In this document: positions 37,842-46,145 of the stretch, in pieces
Layout: each line of letters begins with the position of its first letter
Position numbering within the stretch: the first letter of the stretch is position 1
NCBI RefSeq assembly: GCF_019793435.1
Contig: NZ_JAILYH010000005.1
Location: 1-64,000 of the forward strand
Length of the DNA: 64,000 nucleotides
Direction: 5' to 3'
Origin: Rhizobium redzepovicii
GTDB lineage: Bacteria; Pseudomonadota; Alphaproteobacteria; Rhizobiales; Rhizobiaceae
Position numbers and translations under genes: made by a program
The notes under the pieces: model-generated
The model's input: the letters and a program-made list of their open reading frames with translations, nothing else
Database searches by the model: none
What the model was told of the DNA's origin: nothing

Positions 37842-38222
37842 TTATCCTACGAATGCGATTTTCAGAATGGCGAAGAGACAGAGGCCGGCGATCAGGATCG
37901 CAAAGAAGGTGTTCAGCATCAGAAGAGCGATCTTGCCGAACTCGCCGTGCACGTAATCCTCGATGATCACCTGCATGCCGAGCTTCATGTGGATGACGCC
38001 TGAAATCACCATAAGTCCCATGACGACCGCGACGAAGGGGTTCGACAAGGCGCGAACCACATCCGCATACGGCGCGCCTGCATAGGCGATCATGAAGAAG
38101 AGGAAGAAAAGGATGAGTGGAACATTGGCGACGGCCGTCAGACGCTGGCGCCAGAAATGGTCCGTGCCGTCCTTGGCGGAGCCGAGCCCGCGAACCTTGC
38201 CGAGGGGGGTGCGCATATCCAT
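37842..38222 (-). CDS. sdhD: Succinate dehydrogenase membrane anchor subunit
   Basis: The 126-residue protein has three predicted membrane helices and the anchor motif [17 protein letters not shown], in which His is a heme b/quinone-site residue and the following segment caps the site. It starts 10 bases after sdhC behind GAAGG. The N-terminal [21 protein letters not shown] is typical of rhizobial SdhD. Confidence 0.93.
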   Translation of the reverse strand: MDMRTPLGKVRGLGSAKDGTDHFWRQRLTAVANVPLILFFLFFMIAYAGAPYADVVRALSNPFVAVVMGLMVISGVIHMKLGMQVIIEDYVHGEFGKIALLMLNTFFAILIAGLCLFAILKIAFVG

Positions 38223-38232
38223 GAGAGGACCT

Positions 38233-38628
38233 TCAGAAGCGAATGAGGAAGCCGATCACCCAGACCAGCACGGTCAGACAGAGCGACCCGATGATGTTGG
38301 CAATGGCGAGCTTGGTCGAGAATTCCTTCCCGAAGCCGTAGCCGAGATCCCACATGAAGTGGCGGAAGCCGCCGAGCATGTGGTGCAGCAGCGCCCAGGT
38401 ATAGCCGAGCAGCACGAGCTTGCCGAGAAGGCTGCCGAGCACCCAGTTGGCCCAGTCGTAGGAGCCTTGGCCGCTTGCCGCTGCGATCAGCCACCAGGCG
38501 ACGAGCAGCGTCCCGACATACAGCGCGCCACCGGTAATGCGGTGGACGATGGACATGACCATGGTGGGAATAGGTTTGTAGATTTGCAAATGCGGCGACA
38601 GGGGCCGGTTATTTGTCACGTTCGCCAT
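38233..38628 (-). CDS. sdhC: Succinate dehydrogenase cytochrome b556 subunit
   Basis: The 131-residue protein begins [14 protein letters not shown], followed by SIVHRITG (quinone-site Ser/Arg) and three membrane helices. [13 protein letters not shown] contains the heme-ligating His. It is the first gene of sdhCDAB. The ATG at 38628 behind GAGG is preferred over a 15-codon Arg-rich extension. Confidence 0.95.
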   Translation of the reverse strand: MANVTNNRPLSPHLQIYKPIPTMVMSIVHRITGGALYVGTLLVAWWLIAAASGQGSYDWANWVLGSLLGKLVLLGYTWALLHHMLGGFRHFMWDLGYGFGKEFSTKLAIANIIGSLCLTVLVWVIGFLIRF

Positions 38629-38940
38629 CAGAACCTCGCGGCGGCTTCTCTGCGCTCCCGGATTTCGGAGCATGCTCAGTCAACCACACGATGACGTATT
38701 CTCTGTGTGCGTTGCATCAATTGCGACGTTTAATCACCGGAAACGCCGACGACAAGCACAATCGCTGTCTTGCCTTAATTTAATCGATTGGGGTTACCAC
38801 GAAATTTGCAGGCTAACGAAACTGGTGTTTCCGGCTCAATAATTGGGCCGTTCTCCCGAGCTGCATGGACAAGCTGCCGCTTTTGGCGCAATCTGGCGTT
38901 AACGATTTGTTAACGATCGGAATTCCGGAGGCCGGCGTCC
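38629..38940. promoter_or_regulatory. Divergent intergenic region, sdhC / secreted-protein gene
   Basis: The 312 bases contain no gene that I can support. They are AT-richer in the middle (around 38770-38830, with TTAATTTAATCG) and should hold the sdhCDAB promoter on the minus strand and the promoter of the gene at 38941 on the plus strand. The only recognisable element is the CtrA-type box at 38899-38914. Confidence 0.6.
38899..38914. promoter_or_regulatory. CtrA-type box TTAA-N7-TTAAC
   Basis: TTAACGATTTGTTAAC matches the alphaproteobacterial CtrA consensus with the exact seven-base spacer. It is also a direct repeat of GTTAACGAT at 11-base period. It ends 26 bases before the start codon at 38941, close for an activator site, so repression or a very short leader is possible. 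Confidence 0.5.
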
Positions 38941-39465
38941 ATGTTTCGCAGTCTATGCGCAGTCACCCTGCTTGCACTCGCCGCGCTTGCCGCACTGCCC
39001 GCCGCTGCCGGCGAGCGCCGTGTTGATCATCGCTTCACCGACCGTCGCTTTCCCGATCAACGCTTCCTTGCCCATCGCCACGCCCTTCACAACGGATTGT
39101 TTCTCGGCGAACGGGCAAGCTGGCGCGATCGCGGCATCCGTTTCGACAACAGCTATGGCCGCCGGCACGGCAGAGAGCGGATGCCGTTCTTGAAGCAGTT
39201 TTCGTCGGCGGCAACAGATCGGGTGACCCGCGGCAGCCTCATCGTCGTCTTGCCTCAGGCACGGGTTGAGGACGGCGGCGATAACTATGCCGGCTCTTCC
39301 TATGTCTATCAGGTCGATGGCGGAACCTATGTCGGCGGCGCCGGCTACGGTTTCTATCCCGCGCCGCGGCCCGAGCCGCTGGCCCCGAAGGCAAAGGTCA
39401 TCGACGTCGCCGTCCAGGACGACCCTTGCACCTACGAGGCCAATGTCTGCGTCATCCGGCCTTAG
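38941..39465 (+). CDS. Secreted Arg/His-rich protein of unknown function
   Basis: The 174-residue product has a clear signal peptide (MFRSLCAVTLLALAALAALPAAAG), an Arg/His/Asp-rich segment (about 25-85 with repeated DRRF/DQRF-like words), a Tyr/Gly-rich stretch and a pair of Cys near the C-terminus (DDPCTYEANVCVIRP). GGAGG precedes the ATG. I do not recognise a named domain. It is a periplasmic or surface protein, probably cell-cycle linked if the CtrA box is real. Confidence 0.75.
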   Translation: MFRSLCAVTLLALAALAALPAAAGERRVDHRFTDRRFPDQRFLAHRHALHNGLFLGERASWRDRGIRFDNSYGRRHGRERMPFLKQFSSAATDRVTRGSLIVVLPQARVEDGGDNYAGSSYVYQVDGGTYVGGAGYGFYPAPRPEPLAPKAKVIDVAVQDDPCTYEANVCVIRP

Positions 39466-39577
39466 AACACGATGATTTTAGGCCCTGTCGGCCTAAAATC
39501 TGAATCCTGTTCTAAATTAAAGGGTTAGAGCATGATATCGCCCGAAAACCGCTCACACTTTTCGGCATCATACTCTG
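39462..39577. repeat. Two adjacent palindromic repeats filling a convergent intergenic gap
   Basis: Palindrome 1 has outer arms TTAGAACA (39462-39469) and TGTTCTAA (39508-39515) and inner arms GATTTTAGGCC (39474-39484) and GGCCTAAAATC (39490-39500). Palindrome 2 pairs AGAGCATGAT (39527-39536) with ATCATACTCT (39567-39576), enclosing CCGAAAA/TTTTCGG. The first covers the stop codon of the secreted-protein gene; the second encodes the last residues of the methyltransferase. Both resemble repetitive elements common in Rhizobium genomes and may terminate transcription from both sides. Confidence 0.65.
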
Positions 39578-40236
39578 GATTCGGCTGAGCCGGGACCGAA
39601 CCGCCACACCGTCGTCTTCTTGATTTCGCTGTCTTCGAGCGCCCGCGTCACCGGCACCTCGTAAACCGCGCAGAATTCCAGCCGGTCCCGAGGCAGGTAG
39701 CTGCGGCCGGGATCGCCGACCAGAACCAGCTTGCCCTCCACCGCCAGCCGCGACAGCCAGGGAATGAGCGCATCGGCAAACGCGCGGTCGTAGAAGACGT
39801 CGCCGGCAAGCACGATATCCGCATCGACGGGTTTGCCGATCAGATCGGTGCCGTTAAACCCCAGCGCAACGCCATTGGTCTCGGCATTCAACCGGATCGC
39901 GCTCTCCGTCCAGGGATCGATATCGGCGGCCGTTACCTCCAGGGCACCGGCCATCGCAGCCGCAATGCCGACGAGGCCGCAACCGCTGGCGAAATCCAGC
40001 ACGCGCTTGCCGCGCACCATCTCCGGATGATCGAGGACGTAGCGCGCCAGTCCCTGGCCGCCCGCCCAGGCAAAAGCCCAGAAGGGCGGCGGCAGGCCGG
40101 TCGCCTCCAGCTCCTCCTCCGTCTTCAGCCAGAGCTCATGCGCTTCGCTGGCCAGATGCAGCGAGATCTCCGGCACATGCGGCGGCGCCATCACGCTGGT
40201 ATTGGCGCGGATGAAGGCTTCCGGATCGGTCTTCAA
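39568..40236 (-). CDS. Class I SAM methyltransferase, ETF-beta lysine methyltransferase-like
   Basis: The 222-residue methyltransferase has motif I VLDFASGCGLVGI, the acidic post-I loop DIDPW and LAGDVFYD. N-terminal PEISLHLASEAHELW and PPPFWAFAWAGGQGLARY are characteristic of the METTL20/ETFBKMT-type family (COG3897), which methylates lysines of electron-transfer flavoprotein beta. The most family-like start is the TTG at 40236, which overlaps the EVE gene stop (TTGA); an ATG at 40281 would overlap more. It is last in the tsaD operon. Confidence 0.82.
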   Translation of the reverse strand: MKTDPEAFIRANTSVMAPPHVPEISLHLASEAHELWLKTEEELEATGLPPPFWAFAWAGGQGLARYVLDHPEMVRGKRVLDFASGCGLVGIAAAMAGALEVTAADIDPWTESAIRLNAETNGVALGFNGTDLIGKPVDADIVLAGDVFYDRAFADALIPWLSRLAVEGKLVLVGDPGRSYLPRDRLEFCAVYEVPVTRALEDSEIKKTTVWRFGPGSAESRV

Positions 40237-40664
40237 CGCGGCGGATTGTCCAGCCCGCCCATGCGGCAGACTTCGGCCCATTCGTCATCCGTCACCGGCT
40301 GCACGGAAAGCCGCATGGAGGTGACGAGCGACATCTTGGCAAGCTTCTCGCTCGCCTTGACGTCCTTCAACGTCACCGGCTTCGGCATGTCCATGACGGC
40401 GCGAATGTGGACGCAATCCCACTTCGGATCGCCCTTGGCGGTGGAATCGGGCTGCGACAGGGCTGAGACTTCGACGATCCCGACAATCTCCAGCCCGTCA
40501 TTGGAGTGGTAGAAGAAGCCCTTGTCGCCGATCTGCATCGCCCGCATGTTGTTGCGCGCCAGATAGTTGCGAACGCCGGTCCATTCCGTGCCCTTTTCGC
40601 CGGCGGCCTTCTGCTGCTCCCAGGACCAGGAGGCAGGTTCTGATTTATAGAGCCAGTGCGCCAT
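40233..40664 (-). CDS. EVE domain protein
   Basis: The 143-residue protein is a stand-alone EVE (PUA-like) domain: HWLYKSEPASWSW at the start, WTGVRNYLARNNMR, GDKGFFYHS and a central VGIVEV strand. EVE domains bind modified bases in DNA or RNA; stand-alone forms such as human THYN1 are poorly understood. It lies three bases after the YciI gene and overlaps the methyltransferase start. Confidence 0.9.
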   Translation of the reverse strand: MAHWLYKSEPASWSWEQQKAAGEKGTEWTGVRNYLARNNMRAMQIGDKGFFYHSNDGLEIVGIVEVSALSQPDSTAKGDPKWDCVHIRAVMDMPKPVTLKDVKASEKLAKMSLVTSMRLSVQPVTDDEWAEVCRMGGLDNPPR

Positions 40665-40667
40665 GCC

Positions 40668-40961
40668 TCACGCCTCCGGCTTGTTGAATACCCAGTTGTA
40701 GGCCTTCACCTCGACGCTTTCGAACAAGCCGGCCTTGGCATAAGGGTCGGCATCGGCAAGCGCCCGCGCCGCCTCCTTTGTCTCAGCTTCGACGATAATC
40801 AGGCTGCCGCAGGCCTTACCCTCATCATCGAGAAACGGGCCGGCGATCTTCAGCGTGCCCTCGGCGTTCAGCCCGTTCAGATACTCAAGATGAGGCGGCC
40901 GTGTTTCCATGCGCACTTTCAGATGGCCCGGCTTGTCCTTGCAGAGAAGGGCGAAAAGCAT
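40668..40961 (-). CDS. YciI-like protein
   Basis: The 97-residue protein matches the YciI family (MLFALLCKDKPGHLKVRMETRPPHLEYL, IAGPFLDDEG, YNWVFN near the end). It is nine bases after gpsA and three before the EVE gene in a compact operon. YciI proteins are small dimeric alpha/beta proteins, some with weak hydrolase activity; the role is unknown. It is a separate family member from the YciI-like gene at 25214. Confidence 0.88.
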   Translation of the reverse strand: MLFALLCKDKPGHLKVRMETRPPHLEYLNGLNAEGTLKIAGPFLDDEGKACGSLIIVEAETKEAARALADADPYAKAGLFESVEVKAYNWVFNKPEA

Positions 40962-40970
40962 GTCTGTCTC

Positions 40971-41954
40971 CTATTCGGTGGTAATGGGGCGCGTCATCAG
41001 CTGCTCGATCGCTTCTGCTATGTCGAGCCTGCCGTCGATGATGGCGGAAACGGCGTCGGTGATCGGCATGCTGACTGCAAGCTCCGCGGCAAGCCGCGAG
41101 GCGACGGAGGCGGCAAGCGCGCCTTCCACCAGCGCGCCCTGCAGCGGATCGACCTTTTCGCCGCGCCCGAGCGCGATGCCGAAGCGAAGGTTTCGCGATT
41201 GATGGCTGGTTGCCGTCAGCACCAGATCGCCGAGACCGGAAAGCCCGCGCACCGTATCGGCCTGACCGCCCTTGGCGACGACGAAGCGCGACATTTCCGC
41301 AAGCCCACGCGCAATCAGCGCCGCACGGGCGGAATCGCCGATGCCGCCGCCTTCGACGATGCCGCAGGCGATCGCCAGCACATTCTTCAATGCGCCGCCG
41401 AGCTGCACGCCGATGCGGTCGCTGGAGGCATAAAGCCGGAAGGTCCGGCCTGATATCGCCTGGGCGAGCCGCTCGGCGATCTGCATATCCTCAGCCGCAA
41501 TCGCCATCGCGGTCGGCAGGCCCTTGGCGATATCGGCGGCAAAACCCGGGCCGGAAAGCACGGCGACGGCATGGTCCGGCAGTTCCCGTTCCAGCATGTC
41601 GGTCAGAAGATTACCGGTCGCCCGCTCGATGCCCTTGGCGCAGGTGACGACGATGGCATCCTTGGCGAGATAGGGGCCGTATTGCCGGGCCGCATCGGCC
41701 TGCGCCTGCGACGGCATGGCAAAAAGCACGATGGAGGCGCCGGCGATTGCCTCCGGCTCGGCGGCAAATTCCAGCGTATCGGGAAGAGATATGCCAGGCA
41801 GCACCGCGTCATGCAGCCGTTCGGCCTTCAGATCTGAAATCAGCGACGGATTGCGCCCGACAAGCGTCACCGCGCTGCGGCCGGCAAGGGCGATGACGGC
41901 GGCGAGCGCCGTTCCGAAAGCTCCCGATCCGACGACGGCGATATTTTCGCTCAT
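40971..41954 (-). CDS. gpsA: NAD(P)-dependent glycerol-3-phosphate dehydrogenase
   Basis: The 327-residue cytoplasmic enzyme makes sn-glycerol 3-phosphate for phospholipid synthesis. The nucleotide motif [10 protein letters not shown] (9-18), [25 protein letters not shown] and the catalytic Lys in [13 protein letters not shown] are visible. Its start overlaps the tsaD stop by four bases, so translation is coupled. Confidence 0.95.
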   Translation of the reverse strand: MSENIAVVGSGAFGTALAAVIALAGRSAVTLVGRNPSLISDLKAERLHDAVLPGISLPDTLEFAAEPEAIAGASIVLFAMPSQAQADAARQYGPYLAKDAIVVTCAKGIERATGNLLTDMLERELPDHAVAVLSGPGFAADIAKGLPTAMAIAAEDMQIAERLAQAISGRTFRLYASSDRIGVQLGGALKNVLAIACGIVEGGGIGDSARAALIARGLAEMSRFVVAKGGQADTVRGLSGLGDLVLTATSHQSRNLRFGIALGRGEKVDPLQGALVEGALAASVASRLAAELAVSMPITDAVSAIIDGRLDIAEAIEQLMTRPITTE

Positions 41955-43048
41955 GCCTTGGCCCCTCTCTTGCCGAAACCGATCAGCGTTTCCGCATTGG
42001 AATCGAGCGGCCAGCGCGAACGCGGCTGGACGTCGAGCGAATCCGGCGCAACGCCCGTCGCCATGCGCTCCAGTCCCGCCCAGGCGATCATCACCGCATT
42101 GTCGGTGCAGAGGTGCAGCGGCGGCGCAATGAAGCGGAAGCCATTTTTATCACAGAGCGCCTGCAGCGTGCCGCGCAGTTCGAGATTGGCGGCGACACCG
42201 CCGGCAACGACGAGAGCGGGCTTCTCATCGATCGCAGCAAATTCCGTCTTGAACCGCTGCAAGCCGCGGCCGATGCGATCCTTCAACGTCCGCGAAATCG
42301 CTTTCTGGAACGAGGCGCAGATATCGGCCACATCCTGATCGCTGAGCGGGGCGATATCCTGTGCCGCCTGCCGCACCGCCGTCTTCAAGCCGGAGAAGGA
42401 GAAATCGAGCCGCGCCTCGCCGACCAGCGGCCGCGGAAAGGCGAAGCGGTCGGGATTGCCGTCCCGCGCCATCCGTTCCACCGCCGGACCGCCGGGATAG
42501 GGCAGACCGAGCAGCTTTGCCGTCTTGTCGAAAGCCTCGCCGAGCGCATCGTCGATCGTCGTGCCCCAGCGCTGATACTCGCCGACGCCGCGCACCAGGA
42601 TAAGCTGGGTATGGCCGCCGGAGACGAGCAGCATCAGATAGGGAAAGGCAAGTCCGTCGGTCAGCCGCGCCGTCAGCGCATGGCCTTCGAGATGGTTGAC
42701 CGCATAGAGCGGTTTGCCGGCGGCCCTCGCGATCGCCTTGCCGGTCATCAATCCGACCAGCAGCCCGCCGATCAGCCCCGGCCCGGACGTCGCCGCGATG
42801 GCGTCGACTTCATCAAGCGACACATTGGCGCGGTCCAGCGCCTCCTCGATCAGCTCGTCCAGCGCCTCGACATGGGCGCGCGCCGCAATCTCGGGCACCA
42901 CGCCGCCATAAGCGCTATGCTCGTCGAGCTGGGACAGCACCACGTCGGAGAGCACGTTGGCATTTCCCTCCGCATCGCGCTCGACGACCGCCGCCGCGGT
43001 CTCGTCGCAGCTCGTTTCGATGCCAAGGATGCGCAGAAAGGGAACCAT
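41951..43048 (-). CDS. tsaD: tRNA N6-threonylcarbamoyladenosine synthase component TsaD
   Basis: The 365-residue ASKHA-fold protein transfers threonylcarbamoyl to A37 of ANN-decoding tRNAs with TsaB/TsaE. Visible are [15 protein letters not shown], the metal His pair region ([11 protein letters not shown], then NHLEGH) and VSGGHTQL. The open frame continues 147 codons upstream through the divergent hemC gene and is not real; the ATG at 43048 gives the family start. First gene of its operon. Confidence 0.95.
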   Translation of the reverse strand: MVPFLRILGIETSCDETAAAVVERDAEGNANVLSDVVLSQLDEHSAYGGVVPEIAARAHVEALDELIEEALDRANVSLDEVDAIAATSGPGLIGGLLVGLMTGKAIARAAGKPLYAVNHLEGHALTARLTDGLAFPYLMLLVSGGHTQLILVRGVGEYQRWGTTIDDALGEAFDKTAKLLGLPYPGGPAVERMARDGNPDRFAFPRPLVGEARLDFSFSGLKTAVRQAAQDIAPLSDQDVADICASFQKAISRTLKDRIGRGLQRFKTEFAAIDEKPALVVAGGVAANLELRGTLQALCDKNGFRFIAPPLHLCTDNAVMIAWAGLERMATGVAPDSLDVQPRSRWPLDSNAETLIGFGKRGAKA

Positions 43049-43120
43049 GAGGCCTGTTCGTTGATTGCGATGGGATGGAAACCCGTTTACGAGAACTCCG
43101 GTAACAACGGAACTGAGCGG

Positions 43121-44050
43121 ATGCAAACAAAACCTTTCCGGATCGGCACGCGGGGCAGCCCGCTGGCGCTTGCCCAGGCGCATGAGGCCCGCGACAGGCT
43201 GATGGCGGCGCATCATCTGCCCGAGGAGATGTTCGAGATCGTCGTGCTGACGACCAAGGGCGACCGCATCACCGACCGGTCGCTGGCCGAGATCGGCGGC
43301 AAGGGCCTTTTCACCGAGGAGCTCGAACAGCAGCTTGTATCCGGCGAGCTGGATTTCGCCGTGCACTCCGCCAAGGACATGCCGACGACACTGCCCGAAG
43401 GCCTCTATCTCTCTGCCTATCTGCCGCGCGAAGATATCCGCGACGCCGTCATCGGCCGCACCGCGCCCAAACTGATCGACCTGCCGCATGGCGCTACCGT
43501 CGGCTCGTCGTCGCTACGCCGCCAGGCGCTGATCCGCCGCATGCGGCCGGATATCAATGTCGTGACCTTCCGCGGCCTGGTGGAAACACGCCTGCGCAAG
43601 CTCGAAGAGGGCCAGGTCGACGCGACCTTGCTGGCGCTTGCTGGCCTGAAACGCCTGGGCAAGGTCGAGGTTCTCACAGATATTCTCGACCCCGACACCT
43701 TCCCGCCGGCGCCGGCGCAGGGGGCGATCTGCCTCGAAAGCCGTATCGGCGACACTCAGATCGACGATCTGTTGGCGCCGGTCAACGATGCCGCGACCTT
43801 CGACACCGTCTCCTGCGAACGCGCCTTCCTCGCCGCGCTCGACGGCTCCTGCCGCACGCCGATCGGCGGTTATGCCGTCTGCGAAGGCGATCTGATCCGC
43901 TTCTCCGGCCTCATCATCACCCCCGACGGCCGCAGCCAGCATGCGGTGACGACCGACGGCCACCGCCGCGATGCGGCCGCACTCGGCACCCGCGCCGGCC
44001 AGGACGTGCGCGCAAGGGCCGGCAGCGCCTTTTTCGACGACTGGCACTGA
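43121..44050 (+). CDS. hemC: Hydroxymethylbilane synthase
   Basis: The 309-residue enzyme polymerises four porphobilinogens. The dipyrromethane cofactor is attached at Cys244 ([13 protein letters not shown]). The catalytic Asp is in HSAKDMPT (Asp86), and the Arg-rich [12 protein letters not shown] and [10 protein letters not shown] segments bind substrate. The start MQTKPFRIG at 43121 is 72 bases from the divergent tsaD start. It is followed after seven bases by hemD. Confidence 0.96.
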   Translation: MQTKPFRIGTRGSPLALAQAHEARDRLMAAHHLPEEMFEIVVLTTKGDRITDRSLAEIGGKGLFTEELEQQLVSGELDFAVHSAKDMPTTLPEGLYLSAYLPREDIRDAVIGRTAPKLIDLPHGATVGSSSLRRQALIRRMRPDINVVTFRGLVETRLRKLEEGQVDATLLALAGLKRLGKVEVLTDILDPDTFPPAPAQGAICLESRIGDTQIDDLLAPVNDAATFDTVSCERAFLAALDGSCRTPIGGYAVCEGDLIRFSGLIITPDGRSQHAVTTDGHRRDAAALGTRAGQDVRARAGSAFFDDWH

Positions 44051-44057
44051 CGCGGCC

Positions 44058-44765
44058 ATGCGCGTGCTCGTCACCCGCCCCGCGCATTCGGCTGAGAAAA
44101 CCGCACAACGTCTGCGCGACATGGGCCACGAGCCGCTGCTGCTGCCAATACGCCAGCCGGCGCACGACAGCGCCGCAGCCGCAGCCGCGCTTGCAAGAAC
44201 CAGCGGCGCGATCGCCGTGACCAGCGCCGAAGCCGTCAGGGTCATCTCCGTTCTCGGCGAACAACTCCGTCCGCATCTTGCCCGCCCGCTTTTCGCGGTT
44301 GGAGAGACAACGGCCAAGGCAGCGCGCGGCCTCGGCTTCCGATCGGTCGCGTCCTCTAGCGGCAACGGCCGCAATCTCGCTGAGCTCGTCGCCGCGCAGG
44401 CGGCAGACGGCCTGCTCTACCTTGCCGGCACGCCGCGTGCGGAAACGTTCGAAGCCGGATTGCGCCAGCTCGGCATCGGCTTTTCCGTCGCCGAATGTTA
44501 CCGCATGCAGCCTGTCGCCCCTGGCCCGGCCGAGATCGAGGCTATCTTCGCAGGCACGCCGCCGCAGGCCGTTCTCTTCTATTCCCGGCAGACAGCTGAC
44601 GATTTTTTTGGCGTGGCGGAACTTCGCTCGGCCCTGTCGGTAGGAAGCGGAATCCGCCTTCTCTGCCTCAGCGAGGCCGTCGCGCAGGCTGTCCCGGCGG
44701 CGCTGAAAAAAAATGCGGCGATTGCGCCGATGCCGGATGAGAAAAGTCTTTTGTCGCTGCTTTGA
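44058..44765 (+). CDS. hemD: Uroporphyrinogen-III synthase
   Basis: The 235-residue protein closes hydroxymethylbilane with ring D inversion. HemD sequences are poorly conserved; the bilobed pattern is recognisable from MRVLVTRPAHSAEKTAQRL, AIAVTSAEAVR, FAVGETTAKAARGLG and the ALFYS/VLFYSRQTADDF segment. Position directly after hemC confirms it. Confidence 0.9.
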   Translation: MRVLVTRPAHSAEKTAQRLRDMGHEPLLLPIRQPAHDSAAAAAALARTSGAIAVTSAEAVRVISVLGEQLRPHLARPLFAVGETTAKAARGLGFRSVASSSGNGRNLAELVAAQAADGLLYLAGTPRAETFEAGLRQLGIGFSVAECYRMQPVAPGPAEIEAIFAGTPPQAVLFYSRQTADDFFGVAELRSALSVGSGIRLLCLSEAVAQAVPAALKKNAAIAPMPDEKSLLSLL

Positions 44766-44854
44766 ATGCTTTAGCCGCCCAAATTTGATCTAACCTCTTC
44801 CCTTAATTGGCATCACTGTCTAGTTTCGTTGCAATGCAGGATAAAGAGGACCTC

Positions 44855-46141
44855 ATGGTATCGGGAAACCCGCCACGCCATTCGAAGAGCGCCGACGAGC
44901 CGGTCACGATCGACCTCGAAGCACAGGATTTCGCCTCTGCAGCCGATACCGAAAAGCCGGTTGAGAATGATGTCGGCAACGCCGACAACAGCTCCGCCGA
45001 TGCCGGCGTGACGCCCGAAACCGAGGCTGCGCCGCAGTTCGAACAGGGACGGGCCGAGCAGGAGCAACCCGAACACGAACAAGCCGAACAAGAGGACCAG
45101 CCTGCAACGGACGTTCCGGAGGAGGAACCGGCAGCCCCGGAGCCTGCCTTCGCGCCTCCTCCCGAGCAGCCGCGCCGCGCCGCCACCTCCGGCCTGATCG
45201 CCGCCGGCATCTTCGGCGGCCTGGTGGCGCTGCTTGGCGCCGGCGCCATTCAATATGCCGGCTATCTCCCGGGTTCCTCCGAGCCGCAGGCGACATCGCC
45301 TGACATCGCCGATCTTTCCGGGGAGATCGATGGCTTGAAGCAGACGCTCGCGAATCTTGCCGCCAATCCAGCGAGTACAGATGACGGCGCGCTTGAAAAG
45401 CGCATCGCCGCGCTGGAAACGACTGCCAAGGCGCCCGCAGCCGCCGCACCGGCCGATTCGGCAAATGTCGAGGCACTCAACCAGAAGATTGCCGAGCTGA
45501 CCGGCCAGGTCGACCAGCTGCGCGCCACGCTCGCCCAGTCTTCCGAGCACCAGACGACGAGCGGCGCCGATATCGCCAAGCGTCTCGACGAGGCTGAGAA
45601 GAAACTGAACGAGCCGCGCGAGGATGTTGCCGTCGCCCGGGCAATCGCGGCGGCCGCCCTCAAGGCGGCGATCGATCGCGGTGGGCCGTTCCTGGCCGAA
45701 CTCGATACTTTCGCCGGCGTCGCCCCTGACGATCCCGCCGTTGCCGACCTCCGAGCCTTTGCCGAGACCGGCATTCCCTCGCGCGCGGAACTCATGCGTC
45801 AAGTTCCAGATGTTGCCACGGCGATCATAGAAGCCGTCAACCAGCCGGATCCGAACGAGAGCTGGTCGGACCGGTTGATGTCGAGCGCCAAGTCGCTGGT
45901 ATCAGTCCGTCCCGTCGGCAATATCGAGGGCGACAGCGTCGAAGCCATCGCCGCCCGCATGGAGGACAAAGTGAAGAGCGGCGATCTGCCAGCTGCTTCC
46001 GCCGAATGGAACAATCTGCCGGCTCCCGGCAAGCAGGCGTCCGCCGCCTTCAAGCAATCGCTCGAGGCGCGTATCCGCGTCGAGGAACTGGTCGGCGGGG
46101 CGCTGTCGAAAGCCGTTTCCGGCACCGGCAAGGAGGGATGA
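44855..46141 (+). CDS. Alphaproteobacterial mitofilin/Mic60-like inner membrane protein
   Basis: The 428-residue protein has an acidic, Glu/Pro/Gln-rich cytoplasmic N-terminus (1-108), one membrane helix (about 113-136) and a coiled-coil stretch (about 150-255). The C-terminal domain (about 256-428) ends in a mitofilin-type block (MEDKVKSGDLPAASAEWNNLP). This order is that of Mic60, the cristae-organising protein of mitochondria, whose alphaproteobacterial relatives often lie beside heme genes. The ATG at 44855 follows AAAGAGGA; an ATG at 44834 is the alternative. hemY follows after four bases. Confidence 0.85.
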   Translation: MVSGNPPRHSKSADEPVTIDLEAQDFASAADTEKPVENDVGNADNSSADAGVTPETEAAPQFEQGRAEQEQPEHEQAEQEDQPATDVPEEEPAAPEPAFAPPPEQPRRAATSGLIAAGIFGGLVALLGAGAIQYAGYLPGSSEPQATSPDIADLSGEIDGLKQTLANLAANPASTDDGALEKRIAALETTAKAPAAAAPADSANVEALNQKIAELTGQVDQLRATLAQSSEHQTTSGADIAKRLDEAEKKLNEPREDVAVARAIAAAALKAAIDRGGPFLAELDTFAGVAPDDPAVADLRAFAETGIPSRAELMRQVPDVATAIIEAVNQPDPNESWSDRLMSSAKSLVSVRPVGNIEGDSVEAIAARMEDKVKSGDLPAASAEWNNLPAPGKQASAAFKQSLEARIRVEELVGGALSKAVSGTGKEG

Positions 46142-46145
46142 GACC

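Noticed and set aside
43049..43489. Apparent N-terminal extension of TsaD
   Set aside because: It runs antisense through the start of hemC and has no TsaD-like sequence; [16 protein letters not shown] is the family start.
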